Shown: positions 1 through 11,423 of the stretch, one piece after another
Position numbering within the stretch: position 1 is the stretch's first letter
Layout: each line of letters begins with the position of its first letter
Source of the DNA: Spodoptera frugiperda
Lineage: Eukaryota > Arthropoda > Insecta > Lepidoptera > Noctuidae
DNA: 64,000 nt
Assembly: GCF_023101765.2 (NCBI RefSeq)
Contig: NC_064228.1
Location: 796,501 to 860,500, forward strand
Direction: 5' to 3'
Position numbers and translations under genes: made by a program
Notes under the pieces: generated by a model
Seen by the model: the letters and a program-made list of their open reading frames with translations, nothing else
What the model was told of the DNA's origin: nothing
Database searches by the model: none

Positions 1-156
1 GTGTTAGAGATCAGTGAATGAGACACAACTATAGTTATGTTGATAATTGCTAATTGTTAGTACATTGTTATAATTAGAATAATTAATAGGATATGAACCC
101 TGTTGGTCTAGAGGTCGTTGGGAGATCTCCTATTTATATTCACATAATTATATATA

Positions 157-440
157 TTTTTTTATGGTATAAGCCGGTAAACGAACAGATGGATCACCTG
201 ATGGTAAGCAATCGCCGCCGCCTAGACACCAGAGGCGTTATAAGTGCGTTGCCATTTGGGGATTAGGAATTTAAGGGTTGTTGGGGAATCGGGGATTGGG
301 AAAATTGGGCCTCCAGTAACCTCACTTATACAACGAAACACAACGCAAGCGTTGTTTCGCGTCGGTTTTCTGTGAGGCCATGGTATCACTCCGGTTGAGC
401 CGACCCATTCGTGTCGAAGCATGGCTCTCCCACACTTTAA
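157..440 (-). repeat. Rep-B interspersed element, near full length
   Basis: Rep-B is a roughly 290-bp element seen many times here. Read in its forward sense it starts AAGTGTGGGAGAGCCATGCT, has a CAACGCTTGCGTTGT hairpin, and ends near CTCGTTTACCGGCTTATACC plus an A-run. This copy lies in reverse. No coding capacity; the transposition class is not resolved. Confidence 0.75.
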
Positions 441-862
441 ATAGACTGTATTATATAATTATATGTTTTAAGTCAAGTAATCGGCAGTATAGTTAATGAA
501 TCATGAGATATTTCAATTGATAAGTTGCAGGTGTATCAATGAAAATTTATCAGCAATGGGTTTTTTTTTAATTTCGTTAAGTAATCACAAATTAATAATC
601 TATAATGCAATTTACATTTGCACCTCATTACATAGGATTTATAATAATGAATATATAATATAAAATGCCTATTAAACTGTATAATACTTGAGATATCATT
701 AAAATATTATTTAGATAATAGGATTAAGTATTTAATCATAATTCATTGTTGATATATTGATTAAAATTGAGAACTATTATTAAATCTAGATATTATGACA
801 ATAGGAACTTTCCTATAATAATGTATTTATAATATTTACATAGAATAATTTTATAATACATA
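441..862. other. AT-rich spacer, no gene recognised
   Basis: Low-complexity AT-rich sequence with no open frame of note, splice-paired exon or recognised repeat boundary. Confidence 0.5.
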
Positions 863-1122
<260 letters not shown>

Positions 1123-2102
1123 ATCATAATATTTAACTATAAGTTTATTTGTTCGAAATATGCGCGGTCTATACTTATATACATAGTAATGTATATGTTT
1201 ATTCAATACGGCGCAAAAACAACATCAACTGTTTTTTTACCTTTAATTAGCGAGAATTGTCGCGAATAGATAATATTAATAATAGACCCCAATTGACCCG
1301 GCTAATCGGGTTCTTATTTTTAATTATTAACTCATATACAGCGTGTAACAAAATACCTATATACATCAAGAAGCACTGAAGAATACAGGTTGAATAGAAT
1401 CTCTACACAAAGTTTTAGCTTAAAATACGGTTAAAAAAAATTGGTACCAAATACTTGGTGTCGTATGGTTCTTGATTTTAAATCATACAAACGTGTCACA
1501 ACACTACAGGGATCACTCGCTAATATTACGAAACATTTCTTCTGTAAATCTGATCGCCTAGTACCTATCTACCTAATTTTAATTCGCATGAAAAATAAAA
1601 ATATTGGAAAAATTCATAACTTCGTTCCATGAAAACATGAGTTTAAAAAACCCTTTCCGTATCGTTTGTTATGTTATCTAGAAACCGTGCACTTGATATG
1701 TATACCCCCTTTTTGTTACACCGTGTATAATGAGAATTATAATGTATCTATTTATATTTAGATGCTGATCACGTTTTGTTCTCTTAAATATATAATTGGG
1801 TAGAGTATTGTGGCTTAAAACGTGATATTTTTGGTGGTATATGTATATAGTATGTTGTATTACGTAAGATTGGTCGGTTATTACATGGGTAGGGAGATAT
1901 AACCTCTATATCTGTCTTGATAGTGAGTGACATTTTTGTCAGTACATAGGAAAATATTGTAGAATCCATGCTACATATAGCGTGTATATAAAGCAAGGCT
2001 CTGTCTTGCATATGATGAATTGGTCCTATATCGCCGCAAACTTGGGACATAGACCGATGTACCCATAAGTAATTATTTTTTAATCGTTTTTAATCAGTAC
2101 AT
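1123..2102. other. AT-rich spacer, no gene recognised
   Basis: No convincing exon. Short open frames on both strands have no recognisable product and no splice context. Confidence 0.45.
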
Positions 2103-2252
2103 TTAAAGTGTAAAGGAGCCGTACTTTGTCACGAATGGGAAAACAGCTGTGAAACAATGTTTGCGTTGTGTTAGTGAGTGTTTTAAGTGTCTATAGGAGG
2201 CTTCGATTGCTTACCATCAAGTGATCCGTCTGCTCGTTTATCTAATATATAA
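2103..2252 (+). repeat. Rep-B fragment
   Basis: Contains diverged Rep-B blocks (CACGAATGGG, GTGAAACAATGTTTGCGTTG, GATTGCTTACCATCAAGTGA, CCGTCTGCTCGTTTA) with the middle deleted. It runs directly into the Helitron-like element at 2256. Confidence 0.7.
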
Positions 2253-2255
2253 AAT

Positions 2256-2442
2256 TCTCGTGTCACAGTTTTCGTTGCTATACTAGTCCGAAACGGTTTG
2301 ACCGATTTTGATGAAATTTTTTGTGCTTATCCGGTATCTATGAGAATTGGCCAACATCTATTTTTCATCCCCCTTAGAGTACAACAACACAATTTTTTTT
2401 TTTAATCATTGGGGTCGAAACGGTGTTCGCTGGATTTGCTAG
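2256..2442 (+). mobile_element. Short non-autonomous Helitron-like element
   Basis: Begins TCTCGTGTCACAG after an A/T-rich flank and ends GTCGAAACGGTGTTCGCTGG...TTTGCTAG followed by T. The 5' TC and 3' CTAG-T with a subterminal GAA...TTC pairing are Helitron-type termini. Two other copies (32027 and 58345) share the same 3' end with a better hairpin. No protein is encoded. Confidence 0.55.
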
Positions 2443-2452
2443 TATTCTATAA

Positions 2453-4221
2453 AAAAGGGACTAAAAAGCTCTGTCAATTAAACACGTTGTTATCAGAATG
2501 AAGACAAATGCAATGCGTTTATTCTCTAAGCTTATTCTCAATCAAAAACAAAATAAACATGACAACTAAAATAATCCATGTTTATTTTCCTTGTAACACA
2601 TTGCGATTCGGATCGACAATAACAAGATGCTACTTATGGTACTCTGGCTAACTAGGTTACATCTTCCGAGTGGTACGTAGCTAATCAGCAATGGACCTCA
2701 ACTTGTCATCTTATCACGATTTATGACTAAGAATCCCTTGTTATCTACATCGATTGCTTGTCAATTAGGTTACTATGGTACTATTGTTTTGTTGTAGTAA
2801 ACAAGTTTACTATTGGGCGTAAAGGGTGTGGCAATATTTATTTTGATACAGTTTGTTTTTTGAATTTTTGTTATGGGTTAACTTATATAAACCCTAATAA
2901 CCCTGATATACCCCATAGTTGGACAGTTTGACTGACTAGTGCCTTTATTTGGTGTGTGTGAAATAAAAAATGATTTATTTAGTAAGGATGCTGTCACTGT
3001 CAGTTATTGAAAAAAAAATGTATATTTATTTATTAATTTGAAGACACCTATGAGTTATTTGGTTAGATTTGACACATTATATTTTTTCACCAATTTACTG
3101 TGAATTCGTCACTTATAGGTATATCATGCTCTCGCAGTTCGTATCAGTTAAAATTGTAATATATATTTGTATGTTTTCCCAAACCAAAATATGTAAGTAA
3201 TGTCGACCAATACTAAGTATTTAACGGAACTTATTTTTTCTTAGAGATTTGAATGCCTAAAATCTTTTGACGACATTATACCATTATCTTAACTCTTAAC
3301 TATTTTATCGATATGTTGTAGCACCTAGCTTCATTGACGGACAGACTGACAGACTATTATTTATTTCTTTATTTGTTGACATTTCAAAAGTACCTATTTA
3401 TATGATTTGATATACTGTAAGCTTTTAGAATCTAAAAAGTTCACTCAAGTATAAAAAAAAACAGAATAAATATTCAAATAGTTATTCACAAATCCCAATT
3501 ACAACATCAAAAAATCTCCCCACGAATCGCACAATGACCTGATTATTACAAAATATGTATTTTCTTGACCTGCTTTTGGCTCCTGGTACATACCAGGTCA
3601 TATGGTCATTATAGTACATAGCCAATTACGTCACCCGACCCATCGTATGTCAAATAACCTATATTGGTCTAAATAAACATTAATGCCCTATTTTAACAAG
3701 TAGCTTTTTATCAAAATAATAATTATTGCTGTTTATTAGTTGATTATAATGAATTATTGTTTGTGATAAACTTTATTGTTTGGTTACGACATAGGCTCCC
3801 ATTGCTTGGGTTATCGTTATGGTATTGTGTTGTAAATTGTTTCGTAATTTTCTTTTTTGTTTGTTTGTTTATTTATTTTTTTTGTAATGTGTAATTTGTT
3901 CTTGTGGGTAATTCAAGGTTTTGATTTTGCGTCTTATTTTTTTTTTGTTATTTATTTTAGCTTTGCAATGCAATTGTTTAATTAAGTTAATTAAGAATTG
4001 ACGACGTTAGCGAATTTAATAACAATTAAGTATCAATAGTCAATATCTTTTATAAGATTTTCTTTTCAATCCTATTCTTATTACAAATGAGCTTTAATTT
4101 CTGGATTGATATACTGCATTTCACTTATTTTAATAAACATACTTAGTATTTAATTATATTTTAACTCATATCAAAATTGTCTAGGGCCGATTTCTAAACT
4201 TCTAAATTTTATTGTTCACAG
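2453..4221. other. Spacer or upstream intron of the peptide gene
   Basis: AT-rich sequence containing one LINE-tail fragment at 3325-3412. The first coding exon and promoter of the + strand peptide gene could lie here, but I found no ATG exon that I could pair by phase. Confidence 0.4.
3325..3412 (-). repeat. Rep-M (probable LINE 3' tail) fragment
   Basis: The reverse complement matches the + strand copy at 60662-60782 over the CTTTTGAAACGTCAAC-like block and the GTCTGTCAGTCTGTCCGTCA-like block. The family also carries a CAAAGTCAAAGT start. Class inferred only from its truncated distribution. Confidence 0.55.
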
Positions 4222-4350
4222 AAAATCTCAACCGTGTGTATCCTGCTAATCTTATGCCTGGCGGTCCTCGTCCGGGAATCAAACGCACGTCCCCCATGGC
4301 TTGCTCCTGGAAGCGGTGTGTTCACAGAGTCAGCTGAATGTCATACAGAT
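4222..4350 (+). CDS. Secreted cysteine-rich peptide precursor, signal-peptide exon
   Basis: This internal coding exon lies between acceptor TTGTTCACAG and donor GTAAGT, in phase 0 at both ends, 43 codons. It encodes a hydrophobic signal-peptide core (KISTVCILLICLAVLV) followed by a likely signal-peptidase site after RESNA, then RPPWLAPGSGVFTE and the first cysteine of the mature peptide (AECHTD). It joins in frame to 5809-5955. There is no in-frame ATG before the acceptor, so the initiator methionine must lie in an upstream exon that I did not find. The design (signal peptide, short spacer, compact cysteine domain) is that of a neuropeptide, peptide hormone or secreted defence peptide. I do not recognise the family. 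Confidence 0.75.
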
Positions 4351-5064
4351 GTAAGTTTCTGTTAAACGCAAATCGCGTAACGTAAACGTTGGTCATTTTT
4401 GCACCCCGATTGGCGATTAATGTGTTAAATATTCTAGAAATTAATGAATGAAAGAGATTTTTAGTTATACAGACATTATTAGCGAGGATTTACTGTCTCT
4501 AAAGATTTTATCTTTTTGTCATAATTAGATTGTTATTACGTACTATCACGCACATTACTGCATGTAATACCGTTATACAATGTACACTTTGAATTTGAAT
4601 TTGACACCCACTTTTCAGCATTTACATAAGTTCTAAGTCGTATTATACCTACTTAAAGCTAAAAATGTATCATATTTATTACAAATTATAAGCCATTACA
4701 TCATTTATTTATCCACCATATAGGTAATTATGCACAGTACACGAGGAAGTATAAAAAATTACCAGATTCGCGACCACATTGGTCAGAGGTCAAAAAGAGG
4801 TCTTTATACAATCAGATTAGCAACAATTTTGTATGCGATGGCAAATATTTAATATTTACTTTTCACGGAATCAATGTTTTTAGTCAAATACAGATAATTT
4901 TAGTCTGAAAAAATATTTGGGTTACATATTATCCATTGTTTATGTTTTATGTTTTTGCTTCAGAAAATCTTAGAAATGTTGATGTCACATGAAATCACAG
5001 AAATGATTTGATGTTTTTATTTCTTCCTATATAAACAATTTTATCATGACTTTTTGGTGTTTTT

Positions 5065-5306
5065 GACTGCCTTGTTGGTCGAGTAGTCTTAGACGCGACT
5101 GCTGGACAACTGGTGTCGGGTTCGATTCCCGGGTCGGGCGAAAAAGTGTTGAGCTTTTTTCGGTTTTTTGGGAAAATTCTCAGTAGTAACACGGTCTCGA
5201 ATTGTGCCCAGTATAAATGCTGAAAAGCGAGCGTACATTGTATAGCGGCATTACGTGCCGTAATGTGCACCTCTGTCTACGCCTTCGGTGACAAAACGCA
5301 TGACGT
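5065..5306 (+). repeat. SINE-A in the peptide-gene intron
   Basis: Full-length copy with clear A box (TTGGTCGAGTAGT) and B box (GGTTCGATTCC). It ends at a degraded CCTTCGGTGAC...GCATGACG tail and lies in the intron between the two peptide exons. Confidence 0.85.
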
Positions 5307-5486
5307 TACCATTAACAACTTGAAATTGACTATGACCAAACTGACCACTTGAGTATCGTTCTGTAATACTGGCTTTAGTATGTAAATAATGTCAACATTC
5401 TCTCTTTTAGTCAGTAGTAGGTCGAAAGTCTTACAGTTAATAACGATGAAAAATCTCAAAATAAAGAATTTATAATAATTATGCAA

Positions 5487-5738
5487 TGTCACGCCTTTTA
5501 TCCCCGGAGGGGTAGGCAGAGGCGCACATTACGGCAGTGCCGCTATACAATGTACACCCACTTTCCACCATTTGTATTTTAAGTCCCATGTAATAGGGGG
5601 TGAGCCTATTGCCATATACCGGGCACATTCCAGACTCCGTGCTACTACTGAGAAATTTTCGAAAAGTCGAAAAAATCTTCGACTTCCGAGACCTCTTGTC
5701 CAGCAGTCGCAATTGCAACCACTCGACCAATGAGGCAT
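5487..5738 (-). repeat. SINE-A, inverted relative to the previous copy
   Basis: Reverse-oriented copy starting at the TCACGCCTTTTATCCCCGGA end. The B box region is lost, but the head survives (CACTCGACCAATGAGGCA). With the copy at 5065-5306 it forms an inverted pair about 180 bp apart inside one intron. Confidence 0.85.
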
Positions 5739-5808
5739 TTAATGATGATGAGAATACTCAAAATAAATACTTGTGACAATATACTCAATCACACTTCTCT
5801 TGTTACAG

Positions 5809-5955
5809 GATGAGCTCTTAGATCTCTGCCAGAGGTGTGCCAAGCTAACCAAGTCCAAACTGGCGTACCCAGCCTGCTGTTCCACCGACCTTCAAGCCAG
5901 GAAATGGTGTTCAGACTACGTGTACTTTGGTAGGGGACAGTACGACTTCTACTGA
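5809..5955 (+). CDS. Secreted cysteine-rich peptide precursor, last coding exon
   Basis: This exon follows acceptor CTTGTTACAG and reads in phase 0 from the exon at 4222-4350 to a TGA at 5953, 48 residues. It carries CQRC, then ACC with a second adjacent C, then KWC. Together with AECHTD upstream that makes six cysteines in the pattern C...CxxC...CC...C, enough for three disulphides. It ends DYVYFGRGQYDFY. There is no dibasic-flanked amidated repeat, so the product is probably one folded peptide of about 69 residues rather than a polyprotein. The CxxC and CC arrangement loosely recalls trissin, but the spacing and cysteine number differ, so I do not use that name. A poly(A) signal AATAAA lies at 6189-6194. 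Confidence 0.8.
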   Translation, partial: DELLDLCQRCAKLTKSKLAYPACCSTDLQARKWCSDYVYFGRGQYDFY

Positions 5956-6209
5956 TCCCCTTTAGATTTAAGCTAGATTTAAGTCTAGGTTAGGTTAAAA
6001 TGAATGTTAGCATGACTGACTGATTTGATTATTGGTTTTTGGTTGGATGTTAAGCCATTTGTGCATTTAATTAGAGTAGGTGCCTTCTGGTGCTTCTGTT
6101 TTTTAATGTTTCAGTCACATTAAGTATTTTTGTTGTTACATTTTTGAGTGGGACACGTTTTTTGGAAAGTTTTCAAAATTAAATCTATAATAAAGTTTGC
6201 TGACTCTTA
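5956..6209 (+). terminator. 3' UTR with poly(A) signal of the peptide gene
   Basis: The stop codon is followed by about 230 bp of AT-rich sequence holding AATAAA at 6189-6194. The transcript probably ends just before the SINE-A at 6210. Confidence 0.5.
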
Positions 6210-6402
6210 GACTGCCTCGTTGGTCAAGTGATCGCTAGTGCGACTGCCGGGCAAGGGGCAATTCTCGGGTCGGGCAAAATATTGCTGGCCTTTTTTCAGT
6301 TTTTCTAAAATTTCCTGGCATTGTGCCCAGTATATGGCAATTGATTCACCCCCTATTACACACGACTTATAACACAAATGGTAAAAAGTGGGTGTACATT
6401 GT
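6210..6402 (+). repeat. SINE-A, 3' truncated
   Basis: The head GACTGCCTCGTTGGTCAAGT is intact, the B box is largely deleted (AATTCTCGGGTCGGGC remains), and the body stops at GTGGGTGTACATTG. Confidence 0.8.
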
Positions 6403-6734
6403 TAAATGAATATCATATTCGATTTATTTAGTAAATTAGTAACTGCATTGTAAACTTTTCAATCCTTGTCTGTATGTTTAAAAAAATAATGGCATATTTT
6501 CAAACCGTGGCAGTCATACCTAATATTTAAATAAATAAAAATGTAAGTATGTATTTTAATTATACATTAAAATGTAGTTATTTTTATAACAAAAATTGTA
6601 CATAATTATAATATTTAAGTTAATTTTAAGTTACAGTAAGCATTTAAAACCAATACTGTTATTATTGAGTATGACAGATTTTAAGTCAAATTTTGAAAAC
6701 CAATTATTTTTTTAAGAATTGTTATAATCCCCAA

Positions 6735-6800
6735 AGTCAAAGTCAAAGTATTTATTTCAAATATTTCATATCATATACAGATATTTATTATAGAACACAG
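6735..6800 (+). repeat. Rep-M start fragment
   Basis: CAAAGTCAAAGTATTTATTT matches the start of the Rep-M copy at 60662; the rest is not recognisable. Confidence 0.35.
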
Positions 6801-7096
6801 TTTAAGTTTGAATAACATTTTGCAATGAATTTTACCAAGGAAAGAATTAGGTAATTCAATTTCAAATCAATCAAGTAATTTGTTTTGATAAATAAGATTG
6901 TATACATAACTAAAGCATGTACTATGTTATTCAATAAGTCAAGAAATGCTAATTATTTTGTTATTTATCAATATCCGTGTGGTCACTTCACGAAACGCCA
7001 ATTAACCTTTACTTAGATTAAACTAATGAGGAAACTTTGACCAGTCGTGGGAACCGTGATTCATTTCAAATCATGTTTGTGATAAGAATTTCAATA

Positions 7097-7253
7097 ATTT
7101 TATTGTAACTTTCGTGAGACATACTAAATTAATTATTATGTTATCTGCTTACTCACGTAACTGTTTGACGAGGAACTCGACTAGTTTAGAGGCTCATATT
7201 CATGAGCAGCATTCCGCGACGTTACGTGAGTAAGCCGATAATATAATAATTAA
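7097..7253. mobile_element. MITE-E palindromic element
   Basis: Starts ATTTTATTGTAACTTTCGTG and carries CTTACTCACGTAACTGTTTG, which reappears inverted as TTACGTGAGTAAGCCGATAA at the far end. The long inverted arms and lack of coding capacity mark it as a MITE. Copies at 26281, 40795 and 44896 show the same ends. Confidence 0.7.
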
Positions 7254-7800
7254 TTAAGAATTTCAATTTTAATCAATAAAAGAATATTTTTTTGAAATAG
7301 TTATTCACAAAATTGTATTTAAAATGCTGAATAACAATTTGTGAATATTATATTTTTCGTATTCTAATTTCAAGTTTGTATAAAAGAAAGAATGCATTTT
7401 GTAAACAAAAAATTAAATGCAAAATTGAAACAATCATATTTGTTTCCGATATTGAACTGTGATAATATTTTCTTTTTGTTGTAAATATTTTGTTAATAAA
7501 AATGAAAAGATTTTGTAAATACTATAATTGTGTAAGTTTAATGAATTAATTGATTTTGTGAAGGAGAAGAATAAAAATCTAAATCTGATTTTAATGTGTT
7601 GTTTCATTTAATTCTTATTGGTTTATTTTTTAAGTTAATAGGTGTTGTAAAACGTTTAAATTCTTTTTCTAAATATTTATAAAATTACACATTTAGCCTA
7701 TAAGATAATCCTGGAGGATTAAAACACTGGGTATTGATATTTTCGGTATTCGAAATTACTTGGTATTAGCCTGAAGTGTACAATCTAATCGTAATATGTA
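7254..7800. other. AT-rich spacer, no gene recognised
   Basis: Very AT-rich; no exon, RNA gene or repeat boundary recognised. Confidence 0.5.
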
Positions 7801-8050
7801 TGCCGTAGTGGCCCGGTGGTATGAGACGCCCGCTTCTCAAACATGAGAGTGAGGGTGCGAAACCTGCCAACTTAACCAATGTGACATTTTCCGTATGTAC
7901 CTTTCTAACATTATTTAGACACTACTAAGAAACGGTGTAGGAAAACATTGTGAGGAAACCTGGGCCTACAATTAATGATTAAACCTTTTCCGTGCGAGAA
8001 GAGGCGTTTGGTCAGCCGTGGCCACTTACACCTGTTGATGATGATGATGT
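7801..8050 (+). repeat. SINE-D with RTE-type tail
   Basis: SINE-D has a tRNA-like head (GTAGTGGCCCGGTGGTATGA; B-box-like GGTGCGAAACC), a body with TTAGACAC...GGAAAACATTGTGAGGAAAC, and a 3' end GTTTGGTCAGCCGTGGCCAC...GTTGATGATGATGATG. That 3' end resembles the end of the RTE LINE at 28259-30181. Confidence 0.8.
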
Positions 8051-8203
8051 ACAATCTACTCTATGTATGGCAGTAGTCTCAACCTCTGTGAAATAGTAAG
8101 GCTATGTATGTCTATTATACTATATATTTTGCTTAGTTTATTTCTCTTTTACTTACCAAATTTTCTTGAGGTATTCTAGCTACTGTAGTCTCCATTAATC
8201 ACA

Positions 8204-8985
8204 CTAATATAATAAATGTTTATATTTGGATGTTTGTTCGTCACTACTGCCTCGTTGGTCGAATGGTCACAAGTGCGACTGCCGGACAAGGGGTCTCGGG
8301 TTCTATTCCCGAGTCGGGCAAAGTATTACTGGGCTTTTTTCGGATTTTCGAAAATTTCTCAGTAGTAGCACGCAGTCTGGAAATGTGCCCGGTATATGGC
8401 AATAGGCTCACCACCTATTACATGGGAATTTCAACATACATTGTGTAAAGTGGGTGTACATTGTACTGTGACATTACGTGCAATAATGTGCACCTCTGCC
8501 TACCCCTTCGGGGATTTAAGGCGTGACGATATGTACATATGTTATTCGTCACTACTGATTGGATATTTATGAAATTTGGTATACAGACAGATTATGAGCT
8601 GACTTGGGTGATAGGATACTTTTTATACAGAAGTCAGTCGATGTATAAATATGACTAGGTAGTTTAAAAAATTAAACAACAATATAAAAATCCATAAATT
8701 AATTTAATAACACTATTCGACATATTATAACAAGTTTGTATGTACAAAACCTCATCTAATACCTTTAATATATTGTTTCTATACGTTGCAGAGACTTGGC
8801 GGAATTATCTCATTCAAAAAGAAACTCAAATACCTCCTTACTTAAGTTCAATTTAAAACAAAATCAATTTAATTTTTATTGACACGGAAAAAAGTAATTT
8901 ATTACAACTCTATACAGCTCAAAATCGTATAATTATGAAATTAATTCCGCTCTCGTCCATCCACTCCGCTAGAGTGCATCTCTAG
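8204..8985 (+). mobile_element. Probable non-autonomous Helitron-like element, split by a SINE
   Basis: The 5' part (ACTAATATAATAAATGTTTA, then TTTGGATGTTTGTTCGTCAC) continues after the SINE-A insertion with ATGAAATTTGGTATACAGAC and GAGCTGACTTGGGTGATAGG. These are blocks I associate with lepidopteran Helitron-like repeats. The 3' end CCACTCCGCTAGAGTGCATCT...CTAG-T at 8982-8985 fits a Helitron terminus. Ends are inferred. Confidence 0.4.
8245..8544 (+). repeat. SINE-A with perfect 13-bp target duplication
   Basis: Complete copy from the A box to GGCGTGACGATATGTACATA. TTCGTCACTACTG at 8237-8249 is repeated exactly at 8545-8557, which is a target site duplication. This fixes the 3' end of the family just after GTGACGATATGTACATATGT and shows insertion into the Helitron-like element. 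Confidence 0.9.
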
Positions 8986-10900
8986 TATTTCTTTTTATTT
9001 TAATTTTACTTAGCGAAAAAATACAAAAAATATCAGCGTGAAATTACAACTACGTTATTTAATTTTTTTCAATTCGGAAAAAATGTATTTTTTTACCGAA
9101 ATGAAAAAAAGATGGCCGCTGATATTTTGTGATTTTTTCTCCCTGTTTATATTTACATTAGTACAACAGTTAAACTTATTTATTTACCATTTTTTTAGTC
9201 TCACAAATACCTATTTATTTAATCACGACTGTGAAGTGGTTAGAACTTATGATAGAAGCTGTAAAGGCGCCATTTTGTAAAAAACGAAACGGAAAATGTT
9301 TAGTAACGGAACCAGTACAGATTAAATCGAGACTATTATCACATTTACATCAACATTGTTATAAAAAGCGACGTTAAAAATAAACATTAATTAAAAAATG
9401 TTACACGTCACAAAACTGTAACATATTACAAAAAAGTTATTATTCGTTGTAACAATAAATCGTACAAAAATCGGTGAGAGAAAAATAAAAGTAAAAAAAT
9501 AAATGCCGATTGTGTATGGTTCGTCCGTTCTGTAACATACTGTGAACACATCTATTCGATCGTGCAACTGTCGCACGATTGCACAATGCAATTTCTGTGC
9601 AATACGAGTACACTCCCTAATCCATCTATCTTTGGATAGTCTTAGGTCTTCCGACTACTATTTTACACGATAATATGTAATTTACACTAAAATTTTATAA
9701 TGATACTGTTTTTAGATAAAACTCAACTAATCTTTGTAGACATTCCCGCTTGGACGGATATTAAAATCTCTATGTGTTGACAACCTACTTGAAGCCTTGC
9801 TGTGCTGAATGCCCATTCTATAGCGCAAATATAAAACCAATAGCATCAATCTTAAATAACAATTTTAACTTTCCCAAACCAATTAAATTTGAGCTATCAA
9901 ATGGACATGACTATTTTCATTACTGCATTCTTTGATAATAAAAAACAATACAAATTATACTAAAGTCGATAGATTTGCTAGAATAAATAGACTTCTTAAC
10001 TATAAAAAATTTGAGAAAATTATTTTTGTAACAACAGAATACCCTGTCGAAATAAAGGGGGAATATCTAATAAAAAATAAAATTCAAGTAACTGACGAAT
10101 ACTCAATACAATTCATAATTTATTCATGAAATAATAATCAATCATTAAACAATTATTATTTGATTAACTTATTAAATGAAATAATCTTGATTGATAACAT
10201 GAATAATATCAGAATGATATTGTAAAACAAAGTACTACAACATATAGGTATCTAGTACTGACTATTATAACTATTTCCATTGTAAAAGAAATTTAAAATC
10301 ACGTGTCACTGTTATCTATAAGCTATCTTAATATTTAGCACCGTTAATCCAATGTAGTGTTAATTTTCGGCAATGGTGCGAAACATTAGATAATAAGATT
10401 TGGCATACATTTTTGAGGAAACTGATAATAGATTCTGATTAAAATATGTCGATAGTTGAAAGACTAGTTGTGAATAATGAAGGTTTTTCAACCTTATGTG
10501 TAGATATTATGCATTGAGACTTATGCAGATAAATAATTTAGAAATAGAAAACCCATGGCATTGGAAATAATACTTGAATTTAATAAAGTTAGCTTCGTCA
10601 ATTACTTGAATTTATATGTAAGATTTCTTCAATAATTTTTAATTCAGAAGTTTAAATGTTTGAATTTATTTTGTTATCGTTTATTTTTAGAGACGGTCCA
10701 GATACAGTTAATAAATAAATTAAATATTTTCGATTGTCGACCTAAAATAAATAAACGTTAAGCACAAATTTCATTGTAAAATGACAAATTAATCCTTCGT
10801 TAATTACATTTATAAGTATAAGAAATCTATTTTTATTTACATTTTATACGACAACTTTCTAAAATGTACAAATACAGGATAATTTTCAATAAACAATTCA
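8986..10900. other. Intergenic AT-rich stretch between the two genes
   Basis: No exon recognised on either strand. AATAAA on the - strand at 10903-10908 is a possible poly(A) signal for the receptor gene. Small open frames here have no supporting context. Confidence 0.45.
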
Positions 10901-11261
10901 ATTTTATTAGAACTAATCACTTGGTTGTCGATAATTTAAAATTTAATCATAATTTAATTTAATCAAATCACAATTTAATTTAATTTAAATATAAATAGAA
11001 AAAAATGCAACAAAATTAATGACAAGTCAACAATTTAAATTACTTATTACAAAAAATAGACAAAGTCATACTTAAAAAAGTTAGTGAACTGGATTCCTTG
11101 ATACAATAAAAAATATCAAAATTACTACTTTAAGTAACACAAATTAAAATAGTAATTAAGATAATTAATTTAATGTACTTATTACAATAAAATGTCAAAC
11201 AAAAACGAGAAAATATTAAACAAAAACAAAGTTATGAATATTGTTTGACAACCAAGTAGTA

Positions 11262-11423
11262 TCAGAGCATTTCTTCGTTTTGTTTATCATAAATTTCCTG
11301 TAATTTCTGTTGCTCTTTAACTTTCTTCATTTGAGCGTAAATTGAGGCTGCTTTGTAGTTTATAGGCCCATAGTCTTTCATGTCAGCGTCGGCATAAATA
11401 AATTGGTCTTCTGGTCTGAATGG
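11262..11423 (-). CDS. Receptor exon Y: alternative C-terminal exon (-EEML)
   Basis: Acceptor TTTTTCTCAG, phase 0, 53 codons and stop TGA. It encodes PFRPEDQFIYADADMKDYG, then SIYAQMKKVKEQQK with a short helical, charged end QNEEML. It follows exon X in frame. It could also be joined directly to exon V, which ends in phase 0. IYADAD and IYAQM are tyrosine motifs like those in the long tail. A - strand AATAAA at 10903-10908 could end this transcript. Confidence 0.7.
   Translation of the reverse strand, partial: PFRPEDQFIYADADMKDYGPINYKAASIYAQMKKVKEQQKLQEIYDKQNEEML

Noticed and set aside
5809..5955. Trissin identity for the secreted peptide
   Set aside because: CxxC and CC are shared in spirit, but the number and spacing of cysteines and the C-terminal extension do not fit.
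8245..8544. Functional tRNA genes at the SINE heads
   Set aside because: A and B boxes are present, but the sequence does not form a full cloverleaf and the same head recurs in many dispersed copies.
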